Source of the DNA: Fulvivirga imtechensis AK7
Lineage (GTDB): Bacteria; Bacteroidota; Bacteroidia; Cytophagales; Cyclobacteriaceae
DNA: 51,149 nt
Direction of reading: 5' to 3'
Assembly (NCBI RefSeq): GCF_000331535.1
Contig: NZ_AMZN01000089.1
Span: 1 to 51,149, forward strand
The position numbers and the translations under genes are program-made. Shown here piece by piece: positions 8,507 to 17,337 of the stretch. Numbering within the stretch: position 1 is the first letter of the stretch; each line of letters opens with the position of its first letter. The notes beneath the pieces were generated by a model, which was not told the origin of the DNA, made no database searches, and saw only the letters and a program-made list of their open reading frames with translations.

Positions 8507-9598
8507 CTACAGGGTGCCTCCCGAAACCTGCTGAAGCAATTCGACTCCCAATCCCGGTTTATCGGTCACCGACATCCATCCATCTTTGATCTGAAATCCA
8601 CCTGAAACAGCATCTACCACCAAGTCCAGGCTACCGTCAAGGTCGAGATATTTGGTGTTGCTGAAGCAAAGTGCGGTGTGTAACGCAGCAGAGATACTCA
8701 CGGCACTCTCGTCATTACAGCCCCACATCAGGTCGGTACCGGAAACATCAGCTATCATAGCTATCTGACGTCCGGGGTAAATGCCTCCCGACTTCATGAG
8801 CTTGATATTGAAAATACCGCTCGCTCCGGGCGGTGAAGCCAGTGTAAAAGCATCTTTGGGTGAAAGCAGGCTTTCATCAGCGGCAATAATGGCTTTTATC
8901 GGATCAGGAAGTTGTTTGAGAAGCTGTATATCCATAGCTGGAGTAGGCTGCTCTATCAGTTCTATATCAAGTTTTCCAGTTTTGTCGTAAAATTTCTTCA
9001 GCGCAGCCACATCATATCCCTGGTTGGCATCGACACGTACGATCATCTGGTTTCCATAGACCTCACGAAGTTTGACCATACGTTCTATGTCTTCATCGAC
9101 ATCTTTTCCTGTCTTCACTTTCAACACTCGGAAACCCATTTCATAATATTCCTGTGCTTCCTTCAGCGTGTCCTCCACATTCTTGATCCCGATGGTCACT
9201 GAAGTGGCCATGCTCCTGATCTTCTGTCCTAAAAACATAGCCAAAGGTACGCCCAGGTGCTTGGTGAATGCATCATGAATAGCTATGTCCAATGCTGCTC
9301 TTGCAGCCGGTGTTTTAGGAAAATTTCGCACCACCTCGTCCAACAAGCCATAAAATTCCCGAATATCCCGCCCTATGAGAAACTCCAGATTTTCCTCTGA
9401 AAGCGTATTTAGTGTATCATCTAACGACTCCCCCACTACCTGCTGACTGGGATTTCCTGCTCCGAGGCCAAAAGTACTATTTTCAAGATTCAGCTTTACA
9501 AACACACAATCCACATCATCTACCGTTTTGAAGGCAATGGTATAGGGTCTGGTATTGCCCAGGTTCATCCTCCAAACCTCTATCGACTCTATTTTCAT
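8507..9598 (-). CDS. Dipeptide epimerase (enolase superfamily; L-Ala-D/L-Glu epimerase-like)
   Basis: 363 residues, a full-length muconate-lactonizing subgroup protein. Catalytic and metal residues are at family positions: K160-x-K162 (first base), D190, E216 and D241 (Mg2+), K266 (second base), and D319-L-D321, the DxD pair that in L-Ala-D/L-Glu epimerases holds the substrate ammonium group. The known role of such enzymes is to convert L-Ala-D-Glu from peptidoglycan into L-Ala-L-Glu for peptidases. The partner upstream is a DUF1611 protein; in marine bacteria DUF1611 (DgcN) with an enolase-family racemase (DgcA) converts D-Glu through N-acetyl-Glu, so that is an alternative. The DxD pair favours a dipeptide substrate. 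Cytoplasmic. Confidence 0.88.
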   Translation of the reverse strand: MKIESIEVWRMNLGNTRPYTIAFKTVDDVDCVFVKLNLENSTFGLGAGNPSQQVVGESLDDTLNTLSEENLEFLIGRDIREFYGLLDEVVRNFPKTPAARAALDIAIHDAFTKHLGVPLAMFLGQKIRSMATSVTIGIKNVEDTLKEAQEYYEMGFRVLKVKTGKDVDEDIERMVKLREVYGNQMIVRVDANQGYDVAALKKFYDKTGKLDIELIEQPTPAMDIQLLKQLPDPIKAIIAADESLLSPKDAFTLASPPGASGIFNIKLMKSGGIYPGRQIAMIADVSGTDLMWGCNDESAVSISAALHTALCFSNTKYLDLDGSLDLVVDAVSGGFQIKDGWMSVTDKPGLGVELLQQVSGGTL

Positions 9599-9601
9599 AT
9601 T

Positions 9602-9702
9602 ATATAATTTTTAGTATTGAGTCCCGAATCCCCAGTATCGAGTGTCGTAGTCTTGAGTTCCTTCGAAAATCTTTACTCTATACTCAGGACTAGAGACTAA
9701 AT
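9602..9702. repeat. Degenerate direct/inverted repeat cluster
   Basis: Contains several imperfect copies of words such as TATTGAGTCCC, CAGTATCGAGT, GTCTTGAGT and, inverted, ACTCTATACTCAGGACTAGAGACTAA. These are the same word family as the inverted repeat at 8394-8505. It fills the 113-nt gap between the DUF1611 gene and the epimerase gene. Confidence 0.5.
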
Positions 9703-9711
9703 GACTCTTAT

Positions 9712-10803
9712 TCATGCTTTTACTAATCGTTGTTTAATCAATTCCACAAGACCGCTTACCCCATCTTCCATAGGACATATCACCGGCAGTCGGCTTCTCT
9801 TCATAATGTCCGCCCGGCTGTCTTCAATTTGCTGTGTAGACATTTTAGAAGTATTCAGTGTAATTGCCCAAGTATCTGCACCCAGTAATTTGATGATCTC
9901 CTTGTCCTTAAGCACATCAGGAATGGTAGCCGGAAAACTTTCCAGGTTATTGTATCGCTCGCGCACCGGATGGTGCTGAAGAATAACACCATCCAATCTT
10001 CCGGAAATGATGAACTCCGAACCGCAAGGCCCTCCGGGGTTGAGCAGGCTGGCCTGTCCTTCAACCAGGATCACCTCAGGCTTTTCATTTTCCCAGCAGC
10101 TATGGATAGCATGCTCGATCTCACCTGGAATAAAATCATTAGGCGTGGCGTCAAAGATAAATCCATATTTAGAGCCCTGCAGCCATCCGGTCTGGCCGGT
10201 AAAGATCATCTCAGCCTTTACCCCAGCCTCGTTGAGAGCATTGGTGAGCAATCTGGCCGTTGTTCTCTTACCCATCGAGCAATCTGTACCTAAGACACCG
10301 ATCTTCAGACAATCCACTTCCAAAATTTTACCCTTCCAGAAATGAAGATCATTAAAGGCTTTGGGCTTTCGGATATCATAAATGAGAACATCATTTTTTA
10401 TGGCCAGGGCCTGTAGTTCTTCAATATCAGATAGCGGCTGGTGCAGCCCATTGACAATGCTCATCCCCGCTTCAAGAGCATCTTTAACTACCGGGTAGAG
10501 GCTCTCTGGCAGCCTGCCGCCTTTTGTAGCCATGCCTATAACTGCATACTTTGGCCTATCACCAACTTTATTAAGCAGTTCCTGAATGGATGCCACGACA
10601 GGAATATTCCGCGCTTTTCCATCCACCACTTTTCCTGCATCCTGCCCTGCCAGCTTATCATCGATCACTCCCAGTATATCAAATCGTTTTGACTCGCGGA
10701 TCAGTCCATGAGCCGTTTTGGCATGGATGGTTTCCAGGAGACCCCCGGTTATTATGCAGGCAGTTCCTCCCAACTGCTGATCTGCAACTTGTAGATCTAT
10801 CAT
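9712..10803 (-). CDS. DUF1611 family protein (DgcN-like, candidate D-Glu/dipeptide N-acyltransferase)
   Basis: 363 residues with the two-part DUF1611 organisation: an N-terminal Rossmann-like part (residues 1-145) and a C-terminal P-loop-like part beginning near residue 165 with GVLGTDCSMGKRTTARLL. Further conserved stretches are FTGQTGW, EVILVEGQASLLNPGG and ILQHHP. No signal peptide, so cytoplasmic. One characterised member, DgcN, acts on D-glutamate before an enolase-family racemase. The adjacent downstream gene here is such an enolase-family epimerase, so the pair probably handles the D-Glu centre of cell-wall peptides. It starts with ATG 13 nt after the carboxypeptidase stop, indicating co-transcription. 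Substrate assignment is inference. Confidence 0.85.
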   Translation of the reverse strand: MIDLQVADQQLGGTACIITGGLLETIHAKTAHGLIRESKRFDILGVIDDKLAGQDAGKVVDGKARNIPVVASIQELLNKVGDRPKYAVIGMATKGGRLPESLYPVVKDALEAGMSIVNGLHQPLSDIEELQALAIKNDVLIYDIRKPKAFNDLHFWKGKILEVDCLKIGVLGTDCSMGKRTTARLLTNALNEAGVKAEMIFTGQTGWLQGSKYGFIFDATPNDFIPGEIEHAIHSCWENEKPEVILVEGQASLLNPGGPCGSEFIISGRLDGVILQHHPVRERYNNLESFPATIPDVLKDKEIIKLLGADTWAITLNTSKMSTQQIEDSRADIMKRSRLPVICPMEDGVSGLVELIKQRLVKA

Positions 10804-10816
10804 ATCTTAACTTTTG

Positions 10817-13453
10817 TTATTCATCAAATAGTTCAATTACCCGGCCATTGATCACTGCGTATCTCACCACATCGCCTTTGCTTATCAGGAAATTCGCTTC
10901 CTGCCCAAGATCAGGTGCAACCAGAATATCCTGTGCTGCAGGCACGATGCTGATGGGTAATGTAGCACTGATCTTTGCGTCAGGTATTTGCTTCACCTTC
11001 ACCGCTGTATAGCCTGCCTGGAGCCACTCACGGGCACGTTCTTCTGTAATGGCGCTTACCTCTACCACAGGCGGATATATCTCACCCGGGATGATCTTCA
11101 TTCCACCGGCATCCAGTTCTTCATATCCGTAGAAGGTCGAGAGGTCACCCATATCGTCAATGGAGCTTTGGTGGTAGGTCTCACCTTCTTGTGTTCTTTC
11201 GGAGTTAAATATTCCGATGTCCATTGTGTAGTACTTTCCGTTTCTAAAAACCTGTCCGTTGCGAACCAATAGATCATAAAACTTTCTGTCATTCTCAGGG
11301 ATCCGGTAATAAGCATTTAGCGGCATGTTTTGGTACCTGCTTTCAGCGATCTCACTCAGCGCATGCAGGATGGCTACAAAATTCATTTTCACCAGCTCCT
11401 TTTTCTCCGGGTCTCCGGGGTATCCTCCGGATTCGATCAGGATTGTATTGGTACCCCATTTTTGCATGTTGTCACCAAAGGCACGTGGTTCGAAGGCATC
11501 ATCGTACCTGCCTATCCTTCCGGGAATGTATTCCTGGAGCACATCATTCATCGAAACGATCAGTTTCATGGCTTTACCCCGGCCTTCGTTCACTTCTTTT
11601 TCATAGTTGTAAGCCGGAGCTAAAAATGAAATTGACGCCGTTTTGCCGGTGCGGTAGGCATTGTAATGCTTGCTTTGGTCATGTAGATTAAAACCGAACT
11701 CAGGCTCGTATTTGTCCCGGGTTTCCTTCAATATCCGTGCTTCAGGGGAGATCAATCGTAATGCATCGCGGTTAAGGTCAATGGAAAGGGCATTCCGTCT
11801 TTTAAAAACCTCAGCACCATCAGGGTTGAGCATCGGGATGATATACAGTGTTGTTTCCTTAAGTATCTTATCTTTAAAAACATTTAAGGCATCATCAGAA
11901 GCAAGGAAGTTGAATATTTCAAACAATGCACGGGTAGCCGTAGATTCATCACCATGCATTTGCGACCATAGCAACACTTTAGTTGCGCCCTCTCCAGCTT
12001 TTACCAGATTGATCTCTCTACCTTCCACGGATTCTCCCAACTTAGACACTTCGAATCCTGGCAATGATTTGGATTTTTCGATAAATGGCTCGATATCCTT
12101 TCGTTTTATCCTTCTATAATCCAGGGCCGGGACGTGATAGTGTTGATAGTTTTGATAAAGGTTGGGGTGTAATGTTTCAGAAACCTTTAACACTTTGTCA
12201 TAATTCACCATAAATCGCGAAAAGTCAGGGTGAAATAGCCGCTTTCTGTTCAATTCATATTGATATATGAGCTGCCCCAGGTTTTTCATGAACGGGAAGG
12301 CCACCTGTTCGTACTCATACTGCCCGTCATTGTAAATTTCATTTTCATTAGTGTGAATGACTGCAGAAAGCATGAACTCCACTTTATTTTTGTTATCAAC
12401 GATATAAGCATTGTCGATCATGTAACCATATGCCTGACCTATTTTATTAAAAATTCGGATATGCTTTGGAATAGCCGCTTTGTCATTTCCATACATGAGG
12501 AATTTGCTATATGCATCATAATATTCTTCCGAAGGATATTGCGGCCAGGTCGTCTCCGAGGGCAACTGCGACATATACTGATAGAGAAACTGGTAATCTT
12601 CCTCTGTAAGGTCAAATGTGTGCTGTTGATCTTTGTATCCAGGAAACACAACTGCCCTGAGCATCAACTGCAACTCATCAAGCGGTATGAAGTTTTTATG
12701 AGTAAACTCCATGGGGCTTTCAACCAACTCTTCCCCACTGATGTAACCCTTGCCTTTTAGCACCTCGCCTTTTAGTGGCAGCGGATCAGGATTGCGAACC
12801 ATAAGCTGCTCATGAAGTGTAGAATCGCCTGCCACAAACCGCACAGGGTTGGTATGGCGGTTCTCCTCTTCATTCAGAAAAATGGACAGCCGGTGAATGA
12901 TCCTGGAATCGTCATAGCCCTTTGCTTTCAGTTTATTGTTGACCTCCTGCTGTCCAACGAACTCGTACAATCTGTTGTAGGCATCGTTGTCGCTAACGAT
13001 AAAAAGCTTTTTGATGTAGTGAGCAATGGCTGGCAAGCCTGTGGCTGCTGTAGAGTCCTTCAGAACGGCTGTTTGACCGGAGTAGGCACTATCCGTGAGC
13101 ATTGCAGCATATTTATCGACACCTGGCACCTTCATTTTATTCAGCTTCTCTAAAGCCATAAAAGCCACTGGCATTTTTACCGTACTGGCCGGGTAGAAAT
13201 ATCGATCAGGATCAAAATTGTAGTAAAAAGACTGAAAAGAAGGCGCATTGTTGCTATCCCGGTTGATCTGTGTATAGATGATCTGCACCTCATATTTGTC
13301 TTTATTCTTAAGGATATCCTGGAACTGATCGGGATGTGTTTTCATCAGGTTCTCCAGCAGGCTCTCATCTTCCTTTACCGACATCATTTCGGGGCTACAG
13401 TGTAATAATGTTAAACTCATAATGGTCCAGATCTTTGGCATCCAGTTCTTCAT
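10817..13453 (-). CDS. Lipoprotein fusing a class A serine hydrolase domain to an M14 zinc carboxypeptidase
   Basis: 878 residues from the ATG at 13453; the TTG ten codons further up has no signal-peptide rationale. The N-terminus is a lipoprotein signal (SLTLLHC). Residues about 50-400 form a beta-lactamase/penicillin-binding-like domain: STVK with Ser90, SDN at 154-156 and a KIG in place of KTG (NKIGQAYGYM). From about residue 430 an M14 carboxypeptidase follows: zinc motif MHGDES near 500, NPDGAEVF, DLNRD, NLHDQSKHYN and the catalytic Glu in LIESGGYPG. Either half could cut D-amino-acid-containing peptide stems, but substrates are not provable from sequence. It lies 171 nt after the amidase and 13 nt before the DUF1611 gene. 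Confidence 0.85.
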   Translation of the reverse strand: MKNWMPKIWTIMSLTLLHCSPEMMSVKEDESLLENLMKTHPDQFQDILKNKDKYEVQIIYTQINRDSNNAPSFQSFYYNFDPDRYFYPASTVKMPVAFMALEKLNKMKVPGVDKYAAMLTDSAYSGQTAVLKDSTAATGLPAIAHYIKKLFIVSDNDAYNRLYEFVGQQEVNNKLKAKGYDDSRIIHRLSIFLNEEENRHTNPVRFVAGDSTLHEQLMVRNPDPLPLKGEVLKGKGYISGEELVESPMEFTHKNFIPLDELQLMLRAVVFPGYKDQQHTFDLTEEDYQFLYQYMSQLPSETTWPQYPSEEYYDAYSKFLMYGNDKAAIPKHIRIFNKIGQAYGYMIDNAYIVDNKNKVEFMLSAVIHTNENEIYNDGQYEYEQVAFPFMKNLGQLIYQYELNRKRLFHPDFSRFMVNYDKVLKVSETLHPNLYQNYQHYHVPALDYRRIKRKDIEPFIEKSKSLPGFEVSKLGESVEGREINLVKAGEGATKVLLWSQMHGDESTATRALFEIFNFLASDDALNVFKDKILKETTLYIIPMLNPDGAEVFKRRNALSIDLNRDALRLISPEARILKETRDKYEPEFGFNLHDQSKHYNAYRTGKTASISFLAPAYNYEKEVNEGRGKAMKLIVSMNDVLQEYIPGRIGRYDDAFEPRAFGDNMQKWGTNTILIESGGYPGDPEKKELVKMNFVAILHALSEIAESRYQNMPLNAYYRIPENDRKFYDLLVRNGQVFRNGKYYTMDIGIFNSERTQEGETYHQSSIDDMGDLSTFYGYEELDAGGMKIIPGEIYPPVVEVSAITEERAREWLQAGYTAVKVKQIPDAKISATLPISIVPAAQDILVAPDLGQEANFLISKGDVVRYAVINGRVIELFDE

Positions 13454-13624
13454 TGTGCATTCATTTAGTATTGAAATGGACAAGCTCGAAAACCGAAGTC
13501 GGAAGTTGCATTACTCACGACTTCTCTTTTTTGCCTACCACTTTTGTCGACTACCGATTTCATCTTAGCCTGTCCGATCACTATCGTTGGAATAAGTTTA
13601 GAATGACTAAAGTTTATCCTCATA

Positions 13625-14299
13625 CTATTTTTCTCCAGGCGCTTTTTTCAATGCTTTATTTCCAATGGCTTCATGCAGCCGGTCGATAAATTCTTTTCCT
13701 ACATCATCTTTGTCCGTTAAATAGTCAGGATCCTTTTCTTTCCATAACTCATGACCGATGAAATTTTTGTATTGATCATGCCCGATAAGGTATTCGATAC
13801 TGTATTTTTTAATAAGGTAAGCAATAAGCGCCTTATTTGCTTCAAATTGTGCTTCGGTCAATGGATACTCATGGCCGTCCGCCACATTTTCAATGCCTAT
13901 AGCACAGTAGTTAAGACCTATTACGTGTCTCGCAAATGTTGTTTCCGGCAATAATTGATAGATAGTGCCGTCCCTATCCACTAGAAAATGTGCTGAAACA
14001 TTGAGGCTACCTGCACTTTGGATATCGGCTCTTGTACCGGGAAGAACCGGTGGATAAAACGCATCAAAAGACTGCTTCAGGTCGGGGTAGGCTGTCCAGT
14101 GTACGACTATTATCTTAGGGTCTATTTTGGCTGAGTCAAGCTCCATACCATATCGCTCCCGAATGTACTCCAAAGAAAGTCGTTCCCTTTCATGATTGTA
14201 AATGATAGGCTTTTGGACGATCCTGGGTTCAGACTGGCAAGCTATCAACAGGAAAACAGCCAGCCACTGTTTTTTAAAGTTCTGGCTGATCAACTTCAT
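13625..14299 (-). CDS. N-acetylmuramoyl-L-alanine amidase (Amidase_2), lipoprotein
   Basis: 224 residues. Cleaves the amide bond between MurNAc and L-Ala of the peptide stem, releasing peptides. Zinc ligands of the Amidase_2/PGRP fold are visible: His in IIVVHWTAYP near residue 68, His in LIGHDQYKN near 170, and Asp in KEKDPDYL near 190. The FLVDRDGTIYQL and NYCAIGIENV segments are also typical. The signal sequence ends in LLIAC, so it is a lipoprotein. The start ATG at 14299 overlaps the stop of the LD-carboxypeptidase by 4 nt (ATGA), showing tight co-translation. Confident in family; localisation is inferred from the lipobox. Confidence 0.92.
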   Translation of the reverse strand: MKLISQNFKKQWLAVFLLIACQSEPRIVQKPIIYNHERERLSLEYIRERYGMELDSAKIDPKIIVVHWTAYPDLKQSFDAFYPPVLPGTRADIQSAGSLNVSAHFLVDRDGTIYQLLPETTFARHVIGLNYCAIGIENVADGHEYPLTEAQFEANKALIAYLIKKYSIEYLIGHDQYKNFIGHELWKEKDPDYLTDKDDVGKEFIDRLHEAIGNKALKKAPGEK

Positions 14300-15354
14300 A
14301 TTACGGCTCCCTCCAGCAGTTTTATAGTTCCTTTGTCCGCATCAATTTGTGCCTTCAATCCTATAGGAACCGTAAATTTTTTCCCGATGTGCCCTATCAT
14401 GGCGCCGCTGTAGGCTGGGATCCCCAGTGGTTTGATGTAATGATCGATCACCTCCTCCAGTGTTAGTGAGCCGTAGCCGTCACCCGGATGACACCGGGTA
14501 CACCTGCCCATTACAAAGCCACTCAGTTCGTCAAATACTCCGGCCAGTTTAAGTTGCGACATCATTCTGTCCACAGCATATATCTTCTCCCCCACCTCCT
14601 CGAGGAATAGGATCTTATTCTTCCAGTCTGGAAGATAGCCTGACCCCACAAGACCCGCAAGCACAGACAGATTACCTCCAGCCAGCACCCCTAGAGCTTG
14701 ACCAGACGCAATCGTCCGTGTGCGGTTTTCAACCTGAACCAGTTCATCTTCACCCTTTGGTGGATTTTCCAGCAGTACGGGTCCTCCTTCAAAGAGTATT
14801 TTTTTGAAATATTCCGAAGAAAAAGTGTTCCATTCCGAGGTAGCCACCGGCCCATGAAAGGTAATGAGTCCCGTTTTGGCATAAATAGCCAATAAAAAAG
14901 CTGTAATATCGCTATAGCCTATGAAAATCTTCGGATGAGCAGCAATAGCCTTGTAATCTAACTTATCCAGTATCCTGGCAGCGCCTGATCCTCCCCTCAG
15001 GCAAACAATGGCTTTTACAGCATCATCTCTGAACATTTGATTGATCTCTTCGGCCCTGTCTTCATCCTTTCCCGCCAGATGTCCATACCTGTCGAATAAA
15101 TGCTTCCCCAGCTTCACCTCCAGGCCAAGCGCCTCAAGTATTTCTATAGCTACTTCATAGGGCTCGCTCTCATAAATAGCTCCTGACGGACTGATCAGCC
15201 CTACAGTATCCCCCTCTTGAAGCCTTGCCGGTTTAACGTGTTTAGCAAATTGGTCATTTCTTGACCAGCCAGGGGCATTTGCCCCTGCAAAAAACCACAA
15301 TGAAGCAGGCACCGCTGCCAATTGCTGAACAAACTTTCTTCTGGATGCAGACAT
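14296..15354 (-). CDS. LD-carboxypeptidase (peptidase S66), exported by a Tat-like signal
   Basis: 352 residues from the ATG at 15354; the start at 15393 would add 13 residues ahead of the signal. S66 enzymes remove the terminal D-Ala from the tetrapeptide stem. The nucleophile Ser is in CLRGGSGAAR near residue 103, the Glu in ILFLEEVGEKIYAVDRM, and the His in MIGHIGKKFTVPIG. Unlike cytoplasmic E. coli LdcA, this protein begins with SASRRKFVQQLAAVPASLWFF, a twin-arginine-like signal, so it should work in the periplasm. The gene is 79 nt after the small lipoprotein and overlaps the amidase start by 4 nt. Confidence 0.92.
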   Translation of the reverse strand: MSASRRKFVQQLAAVPASLWFFAGANAPGWSRNDQFAKHVKPARLQEGDTVGLISPSGAIYESEPYEVAIEILEALGLEVKLGKHLFDRYGHLAGKDEDRAEEINQMFRDDAVKAIVCLRGGSGAARILDKLDYKAIAAHPKIFIGYSDITAFLLAIYAKTGLITFHGPVATSEWNTFSSEYFKKILFEGGPVLLENPPKGEDELVQVENRTRTIASGQALGVLAGGNLSVLAGLVGSGYLPDWKNKILFLEEVGEKIYAVDRMMSQLKLAGVFDELSGFVMGRCTRCHPGDGYGSLTLEEVIDHYIKPLGIPAYSGAMIGHIGKKFTVPIGLKAQIDADKGTIKLLEGAVI

Positions 15355-15433
15355 TCTACAATTTAATGATGAAAAGGGAATTAAATTACGCATAGAGTAA
15401 ATTTAACCCCTTTTCTCTATCACACTCACTTAT

Positions 15434-15853
15434 TTATTGAACAGACAATTCAATTTTTTCAACCTGAGGAAACGCTTTAGCAGAGCGAAGCTCGACAAAG
15501 ATGGTAACCTTAGCACCAGCCGGTACAGTATAGTCGAAGGTCCGAACAACCTCCTCGTCTATTGGCGCATTATTTTCATCCATAGAACTGATCTCCGTTC
15601 GACTTCCACCGTCTATCCGCTGCAGGAAAGTCACTGACGCTATAGGATCTTCACTGTAGTTGACATAAGAAAGTGTGATCTCCACTGTCTCCCCCACTAC
15701 AGGATTATTATTGTCTACTGTAAAATCTACATTAGTGGCATAAGCTTCACCCACCACTGAGTGGCCAGGGAGAACGTCATTTTCATCACAGGCTATAATC
15801 GTTAGCAACATCCATGCTGCGATAAAGTATATTCTTTTATAGTTATTCATCAT
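15434..15853 (-). CDS. Small lipoprotein associated with SusCD
   Basis: 139 residues. A lipoprotein signal ends in LLTIIAC. The mature part resembles a single immunoglobulin-like beta-sandwich: FTVDNNNPVVGETVEITLSYVN, then YTVPAGAKVTIFVELRSA. No enzyme motif is seen. It sits 55 nt after susD, the position where Bacteroidota often encode an accessory surface lipoprotein (SusE/F-like), so a binding or scaffold role at the outer membrane is plausible. I do not recognise a named family. Confidence 0.8.
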   Translation of the reverse strand: MMNNYKRIYFIAAWMLLTIIACDENDVLPGHSVVGEAYATNVDFTVDNNNPVVGETVEITLSYVNYSEDPIASVTFLQRIDGGSRTEISSMDENNAPIDEEVVRTFDYTVPAGAKVTIFVELRSAKAFPQVEKIELSVQ

Positions 15854-15908
15854 TATTGAAAGTTTATTTTCATATTTCTGATCTCTGATTTCCGATTTAA
15901 TATTTCAA

Positions 15909-17333
15909 CTACTGGTCCCACCACAAGCGATCCAACAGCGTCACATCTGGCACATTCTGCCTGTTTCTTTGTGTTTCCGAATCAGGATAGATCAACCTGC
16001 GAATAAACTCTCCCCCCAATTCAGGGTTAAGATTAGCAGGTACAGTCATATCAGCATATTGGTAGTCAAACCTTCTGGCATCTACCCAGGTTTCAGGGTG
16101 CAAGAACATGGCGATGTACTTCTCCTTCAAAATCAGAGCACGTGTAAGCGAACCAGCGCCCACTGCTACTTGAGGATCAGTCAGATATACCTGAATATCA
16201 GCATTGTCTACACCAAGTTTTTCCATATGAGCCTCAATACCATCCAGGTATGACTGGTAAGCCCTGGCTGGATCACTGCTTAGCGCTGCTTCGGCTTCTA
16301 TGAACTTCAATTCAGCATAAGTTATTACCTCTATGGGCGATGTACGGCTGGAATAGTAAGTTCCCTCTACCAAAGTAGATCTAGCTCCTTGTTCCGGAGC
16401 ATCTCCCCGCCCTGCTCCATTCTCTGTTCCTATAAATTCACCCCCATTGGTAGTACCGAACATGAAAGACATCCTGGGGTCAACCACTCCATATGTGGTA
16501 CCATCCATGGCCTCTATCAACTGTTCCGATATCCATCCACCCAGTATCAGGCTGGCATTGCTAATGGCCACACTGGCCCAGGGGTTCACCTGCTCGGCAA
16601 AATAACTCACCGTTGCATCATCAGCATTACCGGTATAGCTACCCTCCACCTGATTGAGTATAGCAGTTGGATCGTAATCCCCCGTTTCACTCAAATGTAA
16701 CAGGTATCTCGCCTTTAATGCATGCGCTGTTTTAATCCAGAGGTCGATATCACCTTCGTAAATAAAGTCGTCATTCTCAACTTCATAAGAGAAGTTGCCA
16801 CTTTCCAGATCCTGAATGCCATCGTCCAGCAACTGTTGGATCACGTTGTAAAGTCCATGATCGGTGTCGTAGGCAGGTGTTAGCGTTTGGGCAAAAAAGG
16901 CTTCTGTATAGGGAATATCCCCCCAAAGATCAACCGTGATACCCAAATTAACAGCCTTTAATATCTTGGCTATACCGGCATAGTTAAATGCCTCCAACTC
17001 CTCGGCTTGTAGCTCCAGGTCGCTAAGGTCAGTCATTACATCGTATAGTTCAAACCAAGTCTGGTCAAAAGCCACTGGCTCCTGAGTGTCAGTAGCGCTC
17101 GCGGCATTAGGCGATGCCAGGTATTGTACATAATATGAAGTAATAAGTCCGGCATTTTGAATATTGTCACCGGTTTCGAAGCTTGTTCTGGCCAATAAAC
17201 CCGACAGCGGAGCCACAGACGGATTATTCGGATCCGTATTGATATCGAGATAGTCGTCACAACCCAGGGCGGTCAAAGCGACCATTGCCCAGGCTACAAA
17301 ATGTCTTTTATATGTTCTCTTTTCCATGGTCAT
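15909..17333 (-). CDS. SusD/RagB-family outer-membrane lipoprotein (SusD-like_2 type)
   Basis: 474 residues. SusD-like proteins cap the SusC barrel and capture the nutrient. Lipobox ALTALGC at the N-terminus, followed by DDYLDINTDPNNPS, the typical start of this group. It has the helical TPR-rich body and C-terminal signatures such as ILKEKYIAMFLHPETWVDARRFDY and FIRRLIYPDSE, which fit the SusD-like_2 subgroup. The start ATG at 17333 is 4 nt after the susC stop. Downstream genes for cell-wall peptide processing suggest the cargo is a peptide or muropeptide, not a glycan; that is inference. Confidence 0.94.
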   Translation of the reverse strand: MTMEKRTYKRHFVAWAMVALTALGCDDYLDINTDPNNPSVAPLSGLLARTSFETGDNIQNAGLITSYYVQYLASPNAASATDTQEPVAFDQTWFELYDVMTDLSDLELQAEELEAFNYAGIAKILKAVNLGITVDLWGDIPYTEAFFAQTLTPAYDTDHGLYNVIQQLLDDGIQDLESGNFSYEVENDDFIYEGDIDLWIKTAHALKARYLLHLSETGDYDPTAILNQVEGSYTGNADDATVSYFAEQVNPWASVAISNASLILGGWISEQLIEAMDGTTYGVVDPRMSFMFGTTNGGEFIGTENGAGRGDAPEQGARSTLVEGTYYSSRTSPIEVITYAELKFIEAEAALSSDPARAYQSYLDGIEAHMEKLGVDNADIQVYLTDPQVAVGAGSLTRALILKEKYIAMFLHPETWVDARRFDYQYADMTVPANLNPELGGEFIRRLIYPDSETQRNRQNVPDVTLLDRLWWDQ

Positions 17334-17337
17334 TGCT

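Noticed and set aside
12260-12760. 166-codon plus-strand frame inside the serine hydrolase-M14 gene
   Set aside because: It lies antisense to clear catalytic motifs and has no recognisable protein features.
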